A stretch of DNA of 64,000 bases from JAKOWB01 sp038363005 (GTDB lineage Bacteria > Pseudomonadota > Alphaproteobacteria > Kiloniellales > JACOMY01), in NCBI GenBank assembly GCA_038363005.1, contig JBBQBI010000007.1:156744-220743 (forward strand). Direction: 5' to 3'. This document shows, in pieces, positions 33,212-42,029 of the stretch (positions are counted from its first letter, which is position 1; each line of letters begins with the position of its first letter). The notes below the pieces were generated by a model, which saw nothing but the letters and a program-made list of their open reading frames with translations, was not told where the DNA came from and made no database searches. The position numbers and the translations under genes are program-made.

Positions 33212-34207
33212 TCAGCCGTCCATCACCCCGTTCAGCCGCGGATCGTCGATCACCTGGGTTTCCTGTCGATAGGGCACGAAGCCGAGCCGCTGGTAGAGCG
33301 GCAGGGCCTTGGGGTGGTCGAAGGTGCAGGTGTTGACCCAGACGCGGTCGGGGCCGTAGCTCCAGGCCTGCTCGATGGCCCAGGTCAGCAGGTAGGGGCC
33401 GAGCTTGCGGCCGATGAACTCTGGCAGCAAGCCGAAGTAGGCCAGCTCCACCTCGCCGTCGACACGGCGGTCGAGCTCGGCATAGCCGGCCGGCTGGCCC
33501 TCGCAGTAGAGCACGTAGACCTCAACCTTCGGGTCCTGCACGGCGCGCGCCAGCGCCTCGTCGCTCATCGCGCGCCGCGCCCACCACAGCCAGGGTTTGC
33601 CGACCGTGTGATAGAGGAAGCGATAGAAGGCGACGCTGGGAGTCTCCGCGCGCAGCAGCGCCAGCTTGACGCCGGCGGGCGGCGGCACCGGCCGCAACGC
33701 CGGGCGATCTTTCATCTCAAGATAAGTGATGACGCTGCGCAGCTTGCCTTCCAGCGGGTCGGGTGGCGTCGGCAGCGGCGTCAGCCAGCGGGCGAAAATG
33801 CGCCTGGGCGTCTCGTCGTAGCCCAGCGCGCGATAGAAGGCCGCCACCTTGGCGTTCGAGGGCCGCACCATGAGCTGCAGCTTCAGGATGCCGCGCGCGT
33901 GAGCGAAGGCCTCGGCCGCCGCCATCAGGCGCTGGCCCAACCCCTGGCGTTGCCGCTCCGGCGCCACCGCGAGGTAGTAGACCCAGGCGCGGTGCCCGTC
34001 GCAGCCCACCGCGATGCTGCCGGCCAGCGCACCATCGGCGGCCTGCAGCACCAGGATGTCGGAGGAGCCCGGCTGCTCGCGCCAGCGGGCGATGTCGGTC
34101 AGCGGGTCGTTGTACCAGACGGTCAGCTTGCAGGCCTGCCACAGCGCCACCAGCGCGGCGTCGTCGGCGGGTGTCGCCGGCCGCAGCGTGAGGTCCGTAT
34201 CCGTCAT
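33212..34207 (-). CDS. tandem GNAT acetyltransferase (two fused GNAT domains)
   Basis: 331 aa. Domain 1 (about 1-150) has the acetyl-CoA loop VAPERQRQGLGQRL and the ending VRPSNAKVAAFYRALGYDE. Domain 2 (about 165-331) has the diverged loop LLPEFIGRKLGPYLLTWAIE and VNTCTFDHPKALPLYQRLGF. Both parts exist as separate single-domain genes in relatives, so this is a fusion or a tandem dual enzyme. The substrates are unknown. It is the last gene of the leftward Nudix-cysK-alaX-sseA operon, seven bases after sseA. Confidence 0.85.
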   Translation of the reverse strand: MTDTDLTLRPATPADDAALVALWQACKLTVWYNDPLTDIARWREQPGSSDILVLQAADGALAGSIAVGCDGHRAWVYYLAVAPERQRQGLGQRLMAAAEAFAHARGILKLQLMVRPSNAKVAAFYRALGYDETPRRIFARWLTPLPTPPDPLEGKLRSVITYLEMKDRPALRPVPPPAGVKLALLRAETPSVAFYRFLYHTVGKPWLWWARRAMSDEALARAVQDPKVEVYVLYCEGQPAGYAELDRRVDGEVELAYFGLLPEFIGRKLGPYLLTWAIEQAWSYGPDRVWVNTCTFDHPKALPLYQRLGFVPYRQETQVIDDPRLNGVMDG

Positions 34208-34214
34208 GGCAGGC

Positions 34215-35069
34215 TCAGTTCGCCGGGCCGGTTTCCACCGGGCGCTCGCCGGGCAGGCCCCACTCGGCCCAGGAGCCGTCGTAGAGCGCCACGTCCTTGG
34301 CGCCGGCCAGCTCCAGCCCCAGCGACAGGATCGCCGCGGTGATGCCGGAGCCGCAGCTGGTCACCACCGGCTTCTTCAGGTCGATGCCGGCATCCAGGAA
34401 CTTCTGCCGCAGCTGGTCGGGCGGCAGATAGGTACCGTCCTTGGCCATCAGCGTGCCGAAGGGCAGGCAGCGGCTGCCAGGGATGTGCCCGGCGCGGCGG
34501 CCCGGCCACATTTCCGGCTCGGAGCCTTCGAAGCGGCCCTTGGCGCGGGCATCCAACAGCTGCTCGCGCTTCGAGCGGATGTTGCTCTCGACCTGCCCGG
34601 CGTCGCGCACCAGGAAGGAATTGAAGCGCGCGGTGAAGTGGCGCTCGCCCTTGCTGACCGGGCCCTCCTCGGTCGGCCGGCCCTCGGCCAGCCATTTCGG
34701 CAGGCCGCCATCCAGCACTGCCACATCCTGGTGACCGAAGGCGCGGAAGGTCCACCAGACACGGGGCGCCGAGAAGTTGCCGCGCGCGTCGTAGACGACG
34801 ATGCGGATGCCGTCGCCCAGCCCCAGCTTGCGCACCTTGCTGGAAAACTTCTCCGGTGCCGGCAGCATGTGCGGCAGGGCCGAGGCACTGTCGGCGATCT
34901 CGTCGATTGGAAAGAAGACCGCGCCGGGAATGTGCTTGGCCAGGTACTCGGCCTGGGCGTCGCGCTTCTCCATCGGCAGGAAATAGGTGGCGTCGACCAC
35001 GCGCACGTCCGGCGCGTCCAGGTGGTCGGCCAGCCATTGCGTCGAGACCAGGGGGCCGATGTCGGTCAT
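34215..35069 (-). CDS. sseA: 3-mercaptopyruvate sulfurtransferase (double rhodanese)
   Basis: 284 aa, two rhodanese domains. The N-terminal domain has VRVVDATYFLP, and the C-terminal domain has the catalytic CGSGITA loop (C239), whose CGSGxT sequence marks mercaptopyruvate rather than thiosulfate specificity. It transfers sulfane sulfur from 3-mercaptopyruvate, a cysteine catabolite, to thiol acceptors. It is encoded one base after alaX. Confidence 0.93.
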   Translation of the reverse strand: MTDIGPLVSTQWLADHLDAPDVRVVDATYFLPMEKRDAQAEYLAKHIPGAVFFPIDEIADSASALPHMLPAPEKFSSKVRKLGLGDGIRIVVYDARGNFSAPRVWWTFRAFGHQDVAVLDGGLPKWLAEGRPTEEGPVSKGERHFTARFNSFLVRDAGQVESNIRSKREQLLDARAKGRFEGSEPEMWPGRRAGHIPGSRCLPFGTLMAKDGTYLPPDQLRQKFLDAGIDLKKPVVTSCGSGITAAILSLGLELAGAKDVALYDGSWAEWGLPGERPVETGPAN

Positions 35070-35070
35070 C

Positions 35071-35790
35071 TCAACTGTCCTCCAGCAGGCGGATGTTGAT
35101 CCGCCGGTTCATCTTGCCCTTGTTTTCGATCTTGCCGACCTCGACGCGGCCGATCTCGGCGGTCTGGCGCACGTGGGTGCCACCGCAGGGCTGCAGGTCG
35201 ACGTCGGCGATCTCCAGCAGGCGCACGCGGCCGGCGCCGCTCGGCGGCTTGACGCTCATGGTGCGCACCAGTCCGGGATTTGCCGTCAGCTCGGCGTCGT
35301 CGATCCAGCGGGCCTGCACGGCATGTTCCTCGGCGATCAGGCGGTTGAGCTCCGCCGTCAGCCAGTCCTTGTCCGGCGCGCCGTCGGGCAGGTTGAAGTC
35401 CAGCCGGCCCTTGCCGTCGCTGACCTGGCCGCCGGTCACGTCCCCCTTCACCAGGGCGCAGAGCAGGTGCAGGCAGGAATGCATGCGCATGAAGCGATGG
35501 CGCCGCGCCCAGTCGATGCTCGCGGTCACCTGGCTGCCGACGGCGGGCAGGGCGCTGTCCGGCGCCGGAACGTGACGCACGCTGCCCGGCGTCTCGCCCT
35601 TGCGGGTGTCGACGATGACCAGGCTGCTGCCGTCGGCCAGCGTCAGCTGGCCGCTGTCCCCCGGCTGACCGCCGCTCTCGTAATAGAACACCGTGCGGTC
35701 GAGCTCGATGCCTCCGGGCGTCGCCGCCAGCACCGTGGCATCGCAGCTTGTCAGGTAGGCGTCATCGCGGAACAGCAGTGCGGTGGTCAT
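35071..35790 (-). CDS. alaX: alanyl-tRNA editing protein AlaX
   Basis: 239 aa, the size of a stand-alone AlaX. The zinc motifs HSCLH (HxxxH) and CGGTH (CxxxH) match the editing domain of alanyl-tRNA synthetase. It hydrolyses Ser- or Gly-tRNA-Ala that has escaped the synthetase. The start overlaps the cysteine synthase stop (ATGA), which means coupled translation; see findings for why the context is suggestive. Confidence 0.92.
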   Translation of the reverse strand: MTTALLFRDDAYLTSCDATVLAATPGGIELDRTVFYYESGGQPGDSGQLTLADGSSLVIVDTRKGETPGSVRHVPAPDSALPAVGSQVTASIDWARRHRFMRMHSCLHLLCALVKGDVTGGQVSDGKGRLDFNLPDGAPDKDWLTAELNRLIAEEHAVQARWIDDAELTANPGLVRTMSVKPPSGAGRVRLLEIADVDLQPCGGTHVRQTAEIGRVEVGKIENKGKMNRRINIRLLEDS

Positions 35791-36803
35791 GTGGGCATCG
35801 CCTTGTCCAGCCAGTCGGGCACCGGAAGGTTCTTGTCGCGCAGGAAGACCGGATTGAACAGCTTCGATTGATAGCGCGTGCCGTAGTCGCAGAGGATCGT
35901 CGCGATGGTATGCCCGGGCCCCAGTTCCCTGGCCAGGCGGATGGCGCCGGCAACGTTGACGCCGGAGGAGGGGCCGACGCAGAGCCCTTCCTCGGTGAAG
36001 AGCTGGAAGCACAGCGGGATCGACTCGCTGTCGGGGATCTGGAAGGCCAGGTCGACCGGCGCCCCCTCCAGGTTCTTGGTGATGCGGCCCTGGCCGATGC
36101 CCTCGGTGATCGAGCTGCCTTCGGACTTGAGCTCCCCGGTGGTGTAGTAGCTGTAGAGCGCGGCGCCCGGCGGGTCGGCCAGGGCGATCTTGACCTGCTG
36201 GCTGCGCTCCTTCAGCGCCATGCCGACGCCGGCCAGCGTGCCGCCGGAGCCAACCGCGGCGACGAAGCCGTCCAGGGTGCCGTCGGTCTGGGTCCAGAGC
36301 TCTGGCCCGGTGGTCTCGTAGTGGCCCTGGCGGTTGGCCTGGTTGTCGAACTGGTTGGCCCAGATGGCGCCGTTGGGCTCCGTACCGGCCAGCTCCTCGG
36401 CCAGGCGACGTGAGACGTGCACATAGTTCATCTGGTCGCGATAGGGCGCCGCCTTCACCTCCACCAGCTCGGCACCGCAAAGCCGCAGCATCTCTTTCTT
36501 CTCGCGGCTCTGCGTCTCGGGAATCACGATGACGGTGCGGTAGCCACGCGCGCGGCCGACCAGCGCCAGGCCGATGCCGGTGTTGCCGGCGGTGCCCTCG
36601 ACCACGGTGCCGCCGGGCCGCAGCTGCCCGCGCCGCTCGGCGTCGGTGATGATGGCCAGCGCCGCGCGGTCCTTGACCGAGCCGCCGGGGTTGAGGAACT
36701 CGGCCTTGCCCAGGATGGTGCAGCCGGTCTCCTCCGAGGCGCGGCGCAGGCGGATGAGCGGCGTGTTGCCGATGCTGCCGATGAAGCCGTCGCGGATGTC
36801 CAT
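35787..36803 (-). CDS. cysK: cysteine synthase A-type PLP enzyme
   Basis: 338 aa from ATG 36803. The start is the family one, SIGNTPLIRLRRASEETGCTILGKAEFLNPGGSVKDRAA, with PLP Lys44. The pyridoxal-phosphate loop is EGTAGNTGIGLAL, with the canonical AGNTG Asn. Other marks are VGSGGTLAG and the C-terminal VGPSSGVNVAGAI and ILCDYGTRYQSKLFNP. It makes L-cysteine from O-acetylserine and sulfide. It lies between the Nudix gene and alaX. Confidence 0.9.
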   Translation of the reverse strand: MDIRDGFIGSIGNTPLIRLRRASEETGCTILGKAEFLNPGGSVKDRAALAIITDAERRGQLRPGGTVVEGTAGNTGIGLALVGRARGYRTVIVIPETQSREKKEMLRLCGAELVEVKAAPYRDQMNYVHVSRRLAEELAGTEPNGAIWANQFDNQANRQGHYETTGPELWTQTDGTLDGFVAAVGSGGTLAGVGMALKERSQQVKIALADPPGAALYSYYTTGELKSEGSSITEGIGQGRITKNLEGAPVDLAFQIPDSESIPLCFQLFTEEGLCVGPSSGVNVAGAIRLARELGPGHTIATILCDYGTRYQSKLFNPVFLRDKNLPVPDWLDKAMPT

Positions 36804-36834
36804 GCGCCTTGCCTTTGCGGTCGGGGGCGGCACG

Positions 36835-37461
36835 CTAGCGGGGCAGGGCCAGGCCCTGCAAGCCGCCGGCCTGCCGAAGGGCGGCATGATGCAGTTGCAG
36901 CCATTGCAGCGCCAGCAGGGCGGTGGCGTTTTCGATCCTGCCCTCGGCCACCCAGCGGAAAGCCTCCTGTGCCGAGATGGCAAGGGCACGGATCTCCTCG
37001 TGCTCCTCGGCCAGGCCGTGATAGCCGCCGACGTCGCCGGCATCGACCAGGGCGAGCCAGATCTCGATCGTCTCGCTGCTGCAGCCGGGGGAGGGTAGGT
37101 GGCGGAACAGGCGCACCAGCTCCCGCGCCTGCAGCCCGGACTCTTCCTGCAGTTCACGCCGGGCGACATCCACCGGCTGCTCACCCGCCTCGATGATGCC
37201 GGCGACGACCTCCAACTGGCGCGGCGGCAACCCGGCGAGCACAACGGGCGGGCGCAGCTGCTCGATCAGCACCACGCGGTCGGCCGCCAAGTCGTAGGGC
37301 AGCACGGCCACGGCGTGACCGCGCTCGAAGACCTCGCGGACATAGGGCTCGGTCCAGCTGCCGTCCTGGCGCCGGTGGCGCACGGTCAGGCGCTCGACAC
37401 GGAAGTAGCCGCGATAGACGGTCTCCTGCCGCAGCACCTCGAAATCGTCGGCCTCAGCCAT
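36835..37461 (-). CDS. Nudix hydrolase, ADP-ribose pyrophosphatase-like
   Basis: 208 aa. The Nudix box is complete: GIIEAGEQPVDVARRELQEESGL fits G-x5-E-x7-R-E-U-x-E-E-x-G-U. LPYDLAADRVVLIEQLR and HLPSPGCSSETIEIWLALV are typical of the ADP-sugar subfamily. It probably hydrolyses ADP-ribose or a related nucleotide diphosphate. GAGGAGAAGG precedes the ATG at 37461. It is the first gene of the leftward operon ending with the GNAT gene. Confidence 0.9.
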   Translation of the reverse strand: MAEADDFEVLRQETVYRGYFRVERLTVRHRRQDGSWTEPYVREVFERGHAVAVLPYDLAADRVVLIEQLRPPVVLAGLPPRQLEVVAGIIEAGEQPVDVARRELQEESGLQARELVRLFRHLPSPGCSSETIEIWLALVDAGDVGGYHGLAEEHEEIRALAISAQEAFRWVAEGRIENATALLALQWLQLHHAALRQAGGLQGLALPR

Positions 37462-38225
37462 GCCTTCTCCTCGCCACATGGGGCTGGCAGGCTTGGCATG
37501 TGTCGCGGGCCGCCGGCAAGCCTCGACCGCTACCGCCTCGCGGGTCGTTGATCAGTGAGGGTCGCATCTTGTCTATACAACTTGCCGCGCGGCCCTTTAG
37601 ACTTACTATCAATGAGAGGCGATCAGACGGCGGGCAACAGACCTGCCACGGTCGCCGGGGAAGCTTGACGGGGCCGGGTCCGCAACGCTTGGCGGGCAGG
37701 CGGTGCTTTTTGGGAGACTACGATGGCCCAAAGGACCAACCGTGACGCCGACCGTTCGATGCGCGCCAGCCGTGGCGCCCGGCGCGTCCAGGTCTGGTGG
37801 CAACGCAACCACAGCGATACTGATGCAACAGTGGTGAAAGGACGGATGGAAACACATGGCGTGGCGGTGCGCGCTGGCTTAGCGGCCGTCGCACAGACAC
37901 CAGTGTCGGTCGGAACAGCACAAATGGCGTTTCCGGCTGTGTTTAATGTCTGTTAAGTTTCCGGTGTATCCGCGAGGCGGCGATAACAGGACGTCACAAG
38001 TCCTGGCGCTGGCTTTCTGCGCAGGGGGAGGTCGGATGAAGGGCACAGGTTGCGCCCATCCACTATCTCACGACGGCAAGCGGTCGCCGACGGTGGCCGC
38101 GCGCGCCGGGAACCAACTCATAGAATCTGCTGCGGCGGGTCTTCCGTCGCATGACGATACGGTCGGGCGATGGCGCGCCGGCTGTACATCGGCCCCAACA
38201 GGCCGCTTCTAGGGAGACGAAGGGA
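37462..38225. other. 0.76-kb intergenic leader region before the peptide ABC operon
   Basis: No convincing gene. A candidate ORF (37723-37956, 77 aa, very Arg-rich, MAQRTNRDADRSMRAS...) has a good GGGAG ribosome site, but its second half uses AT-ending codons rare in this genome. At 37569-37580 the sequence TTGTCTATACAA contains GTCTATAC, which fits the GTNTANAC pattern known for HutC-type GntR operators. The last 30 bases carry the AGGGAGACGAAGGGA ribosome site of the binding-protein gene. Confidence 0.4.
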
Positions 38226-39941
38226 ATGGCTAAAAAGATTATCAAGGATGCGGCCGGCAAGCGGGTGCATCCCTATGTGCCGGAGCTGGTGGAGCAGCTC
38301 CGCAGCGGCAAGATCGACCGTCGCGAGTTCCTGCGCACTACGACGCTGCTCGGCGTCTCGGCGGCAGCGGCCTATGCTGCGGCTGGCAAGATCACCGGCG
38401 AGGGCTTCATCGCCAGCCCGGCGAAGGCGGCCACCCCGAAGATGGGCGGCACGCTGAAGGCCTCGCAGCGCGTGCAGCGCATGGACGACCCGGCGACCTA
38501 TGACTGGGTGCAGATGTCCAACCAGACCCGGCACATGCTCGAGTACCTGGTCGAGACGGGAAATGACAACGTGACCCGCCCGTTCCTGGCCGAGAGCTGG
38601 GAGGCGTCTGACGACCTCAAGACCTGGACCTTCAACCTGAAGCAGGGCATCAAGTGGTCGAACGGTGATTCCTTCGGCGCCGACGACGTGGTGCACAACT
38701 TCACCCGCTGGCTGGATCCCGCCATCGGTTCGTCGAACCTGGGTCTCTTCTCGGCGATGACCGAGGAATACGACACCGGCACCAAGAAGGACGACGGCAC
38801 GCCCAAGATGGGCAAGAAGATGGCGCCGGGCGCGGTGGAGAAGGTCGACGACCACACCGTGCGTCTGCACCTCAGCCGCGCCGTGCTGTCGATCCCGGAG
38901 AACCTGTTCAACTACCCGACCGCGATCGTCAACAAGCGCTTCGACGACGAGGGCCGCGACCTCGCCAAGAAGCCGGTCGGCACCGGCCCCTACATGATGG
39001 AAGAGTTCGTCATTGGCGAGAAGTTCACCGCCAAGCGCCGGGCCGAACCCTACTGGGGCGGCGATGTCTACCTGGACGGCATCGAGTACATCGATCACGG
39101 CGACGATCCGTCGGCGGCGATCAACGCGCTCGAGTCCGGGCAGGTCGATCAGGTCTTTGAGGTGCCGATCGCGCTGGTCGATCGGGTGAAGGGCATGAAG
39201 GGCGTCAACGTCTACACCGCTGACACGGCGCAGACCGCGGTTGCCCGCTTCCACGTCTCCGACGCACCCTTCAACAATAAGTCGCTGCGCAAGGCCGTGC
39301 AGGCCTGTATCGACCACCAGAAGATCCTCGAGATCGCCTACCAGGGCGTCGGCAAGCCGGGTGAAGACCACCACGTCGCGCCGATCCATCCCGAGTACTT
39401 CGCCCTGCCGCCGCTGAAGCAGAACTACGACTTGGCGAAGAAGCTGCTGGCCGAAGCCGGTCATCCGAACGGCATCGAGCTCTCGCTGGACTGCAACAAC
39501 AGCTCGGCGTGGGAAGTGGGCGCTTGCGAGGCGATCAAGGAACAGCTGGCCCCGGCCGGCATCAACCTGACGCTGAACGTGATGCCCGGCGCGCAGTACT
39601 GGGATCTCTGGACCAAGACCCCGTTCGGCATGACCACCTGGACGCACCGTCCGCTTGGCGTGATGGTGCTGAACCTGGCCTACCGTTCGGGCGTTCCCTG
39701 GAACGAGTCCGGCTACGCGAACCCCGAGTTCGACAAGCTGCTCGACCAGGCTTCCGCCATCCTCGACGTCAACGAGCGTCGCAAGGTGATGGAGAAGGTC
39801 GAGTCCTTCCTGCAGGACGAGGCCGTGTTCGTCCAGCCGCTGTGGCGCGCGGTTTCCACCGCGGCCACCAGCCGTGTCATGGACTTCGGTGCGCATCCGA
39901 CCGCGTACCATCTGTGGAACAAGGTCTGGCTGAACGGCTGA
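38226..39941 (+). CDS. peptide/nickel-type ABC transporter substrate-binding protein, Tat-exported
   Basis: 571 aa, SBP_bac_5 family. The N-terminus has an unusually long lead-in (32 residues, KKIIKDAAGKRVHPYVPELV) before the Tat motif DRREFLRTTTLLG, with an AKA cleavage site near residue 66. The mature domain begins TPKMGGTLKAS and shows the family motifs RPFLAESWEASDDLKTWTFNL and NGDSFGADDVVHNFTRWLDP. It binds di- or oligopeptides or a related solute. The hairpin at 39957-39988 follows the stop. Confidence 0.92.
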   Translation: MAKKIIKDAAGKRVHPYVPELVEQLRSGKIDRREFLRTTTLLGVSAAAAYAAAGKITGEGFIASPAKAATPKMGGTLKASQRVQRMDDPATYDWVQMSNQTRHMLEYLVETGNDNVTRPFLAESWEASDDLKTWTFNLKQGIKWSNGDSFGADDVVHNFTRWLDPAIGSSNLGLFSAMTEEYDTGTKKDDGTPKMGKKMAPGAVEKVDDHTVRLHLSRAVLSIPENLFNYPTAIVNKRFDDEGRDLAKKPVGTGPYMMEEFVIGEKFTAKRRAEPYWGGDVYLDGIEYIDHGDDPSAAINALESGQVDQVFEVPIALVDRVKGMKGVNVYTADTAQTAVARFHVSDAPFNNKSLRKAVQACIDHQKILEIAYQGVGKPGEDHHVAPIHPEYFALPPLKQNYDLAKKLLAEAGHPNGIELSLDCNNSSAWEVGACEAIKEQLAPAGINLTLNVMPGAQYWDLWTKTPFGMTTWTHRPLGVMVLNLAYRSGVPWNESGYANPEFDKLLDQASAILDVNERRKVMEKVESFLQDEAVFVQPLWRAVSTAATSRVMDFGAHPTAYHLWNKVWLNG

Positions 39942-39956
39942 TCTAGGCTACCGCAA

Positions 39957-39988
39957 GGCCGCGACGGATTTCGTCACCCGTCGCGGCC
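39957..39988 (+). terminator. intercistronic hairpin after the binding-protein gene
   Basis: The perfect 11-bp stem GGCCGCGACGG / CCGTCGCGGCC encloses a 10-base loop, with ATTGCGCCTTT after it. It is placed like the aapJ-aapQ hairpin and would favour the binding-protein message over the permease genes. Confidence 0.65.
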
Positions 39989-40054
39989 ATTGCGCCTTTA
40001 CTGACCGGCGCCAGCTGCGCCGGCAGGGGACCGGACGAAGGGGGACAGGGACAC

Positions 40055-40987
40055 ATGCTTCTATTCATCGTGCGGCGCATCGGCTCGATGCTGCTGGTCA
40101 TGGTGACCGTGTCGCTGCTGGTCTTCGTCGCCTTGGAAGCGACGCCGGGCCAAGTCGCGACCAAGGTGCTGGGTCCCTATAGCTCGCAAGAGCAGCGCGA
40201 CATCTGGATGGAGAAGAACGGCTACAACGCCCCGCTCCACGAACGCTATGTCGGTTGGCTCGGCAACTTCTTCACCGGGGATTTTGGCGAGTCCATCAGG
40301 TTCAAGACCCCGGTTTCCAAAGTGCTCTGGCCGCGGCTGGCGAACACCGGGATCCTGGCGGCCTTCACCATGATTCTGGTGGTGCCCATATCGCTTGGTT
40401 TCGGCGTATTGGCCGGCATGCGAGAAGGCTCGCGGCTCGACCGAAGTATATCCTTGCTGTCGATCGGCACGACATCGGTGCCGGAGATGGCGAGCGCACC
40501 GATTATCGCTGCCATCTTCGTCTCCTGGCTCGGGCTGCTGCCCGGCACCAGCGGATTCAATGGCGGCTTCAGTATCGCCGAGTTGGTGATGCCGGTCATG
40601 GTGCTGGTGCTCTATGACTTCGGCTACGTCACCCGCATGACCCGCGCCTCGATGGCCGAGGTGATGCAGACACACTACATCCGCACCGCCGTACTCAAGG
40701 GGTTGCCATACAAGCGGGTCATCCTGAAACACGCGCTGCGCAACGCCTTGATCGCACCCTTCACCGTCATCATGCTGCAGGTGAACTGGCTGCTGTCCGG
40801 CGTCATCGTGACCGAGTTCTTCTTCGCCTATAAGGGCTTCGGCGCTCTGCTGCTGGAAGCGGCATTGAACGGGGATATCTTCGTCATCGAAGCCTGCGCG
40901 ATGATCGCTGTCTTCGTGTCGGTGATGACGCAGACGCTGTCCGACATCGGCTACACCTACCTCAACCCGCGCATCCGCTTCAGCTAG
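40055..40987 (+). CDS. peptide ABC transporter permease (DppB/OppB type)
   Basis: 310 aa. The first helix FIVRRIGSMLLVMVTVSLLVF, the family segment FGESIRFKTPVSKVLWPRLANT, and the EAA loop TRASMAEVMQTHYIRTAVLKGLPYKRVILKHALRNALIAP are diagnostic. About six membrane helices. It forms half of the translocation path. GGGGGAC lies upstream of the ATG. It is followed after 13 bases by the second permease. Confidence 0.94.
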   Translation: MLLFIVRRIGSMLLVMVTVSLLVFVALEATPGQVATKVLGPYSSQEQRDIWMEKNGYNAPLHERYVGWLGNFFTGDFGESIRFKTPVSKVLWPRLANTGILAAFTMILVVPISLGFGVLAGMREGSRLDRSISLLSIGTTSVPEMASAPIIAAIFVSWLGLLPGTSGFNGGFSIAELVMPVMVLVLYDFGYVTRMTRASMAEVMQTHYIRTAVLKGLPYKRVILKHALRNALIAPFTVIMLQVNWLLSGVIVTEFFFAYKGFGALLLEAALNGDIFVIEACAMIAVFVSVMTQTLSDIGYTYLNPRIRFS

Positions 40988-41000
40988 GGGCCACACGCAC

Positions 41001-41972
41001 ATGGCAAGCACGACCATCGCCGCCAAGCCGCGACGCCCGTCCTCGCTGAAGCGCTTCTTCCGCTCCTTCCTGCTGTTGCGGGAATCGAAGGTGGGGATGA
41101 TTGGCGCCGGCCTGGTGCTCTTCTGGGTGCTGATTGCCCTGCTGGCGCCGATCCTGGCGCCCTATTCGCCGACGGCGAACTTCATCCGGGAGAAGGCGCC
41201 CTTCAGCACCTTTTACGTCACCCCCGACACGCTGGTGGACGGCAAGGCGGCGGCCGACGTCTGCACGCCAGTCACCGAGGGCGAGCAGGCGGGGAACTTC
41301 GACTGCGGCACCTTCTGGCTCGGCACCGACCTGCGCGGTCGCGACACGCTCTCGCGCATCATGTATGGCGCGCAGCAGGTGCTGCTCTTCGCGCCGATCG
41401 CCACGCTGTGCGCCTATCTGGTCGGCATCCCGATGGGCTTGCTGGCCGGCTATCGGCGCGGGCGCATCGACGATTTCCTGTCCTTCGTGTCCAACGTGAT
41501 CCTCTCGTTCCCGGTGCTGGTGCTCTACATCCTTATCATCACCACCTTCGGTGCGAGCGGCATCAACATCATCTTCGCCGTCGTCTTCGCCTCCTCTCCA
41601 GGTGTCTTTCGAATAGTGCGCGGCCTGGCGCTGGACCTGCGAACGCGTGAGTACGTTTACGCGGCCGAGACACGCGGCGAGAGCCTCTGGTACATCCTGA
41701 TCGTCGAGATCCTGCCCAACGCGCGCGGGCCACTGATCGTCGATGCCATGCTGCGCCTGGGCTATGTATCCATCACGATCGGCACACTGGGCTTCCTGGG
41801 CCTGGGCCTGCCGCCACCGACGCCGGACTGGGGGCAAATGATCGCGCAGGGCCGCGAGGTCATCCAGACCGCTCCCTACATCGCGCTCTTCCCGTGTCTG
41901 GCGATCTCCTCGCTGGTGCTGGGATTCAACCTGCTGGCCGATGGCCTGCGCGAGGTCAGCCTGCGCGACTAG
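41001..41972 (+). CDS. peptide ABC transporter permease (DppC/OppC type)
   Basis: 323 aa. The N-terminal KVGMIGAGLVLFWVLIALLAPILAPY and the HLGTD-like FWLGTDLRGRDTLSRIMYGAQ are the usual DppC marks. The EAA region is EYVYAAETRGESLWYILIVEILPNARGPLIVDAML. It has an expanded periplasmic loop (residues 55-105) containing two Cys (VCTPVTEGEQAGNFDC) that could form a disulfide. Confidence 0.93.
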   Translation: MASTTIAAKPRRPSSLKRFFRSFLLLRESKVGMIGAGLVLFWVLIALLAPILAPYSPTANFIREKAPFSTFYVTPDTLVDGKAAADVCTPVTEGEQAGNFDCGTFWLGTDLRGRDTLSRIMYGAQQVLLFAPIATLCAYLVGIPMGLLAGYRRGRIDDFLSFVSNVILSFPVLVLYILIITTFGASGINIIFAVVFASSPGVFRIVRGLALDLRTREYVYAAETRGESLWYILIVEILPNARGPLIVDAMLRLGYVSITIGTLGFLGLGLPPPTPDWGQMIAQGREVIQTAPYIALFPCLAISSLVLGFNLLADGLREVSLRD

Positions 41973-42029
41973 GCGGATTGCAGAACAGCTGACGGCGTGA
42001 CGCTACAAGATCGAGAAGGGGTGCGTTCG

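Noticed and set aside
41997..42029. upstream GTG start for the double ABC ATPase
   Set aside because: The ATG at 42030 has GAGAAGGGG at a good distance and the family starts there; the GTG adds 11 residues without support.
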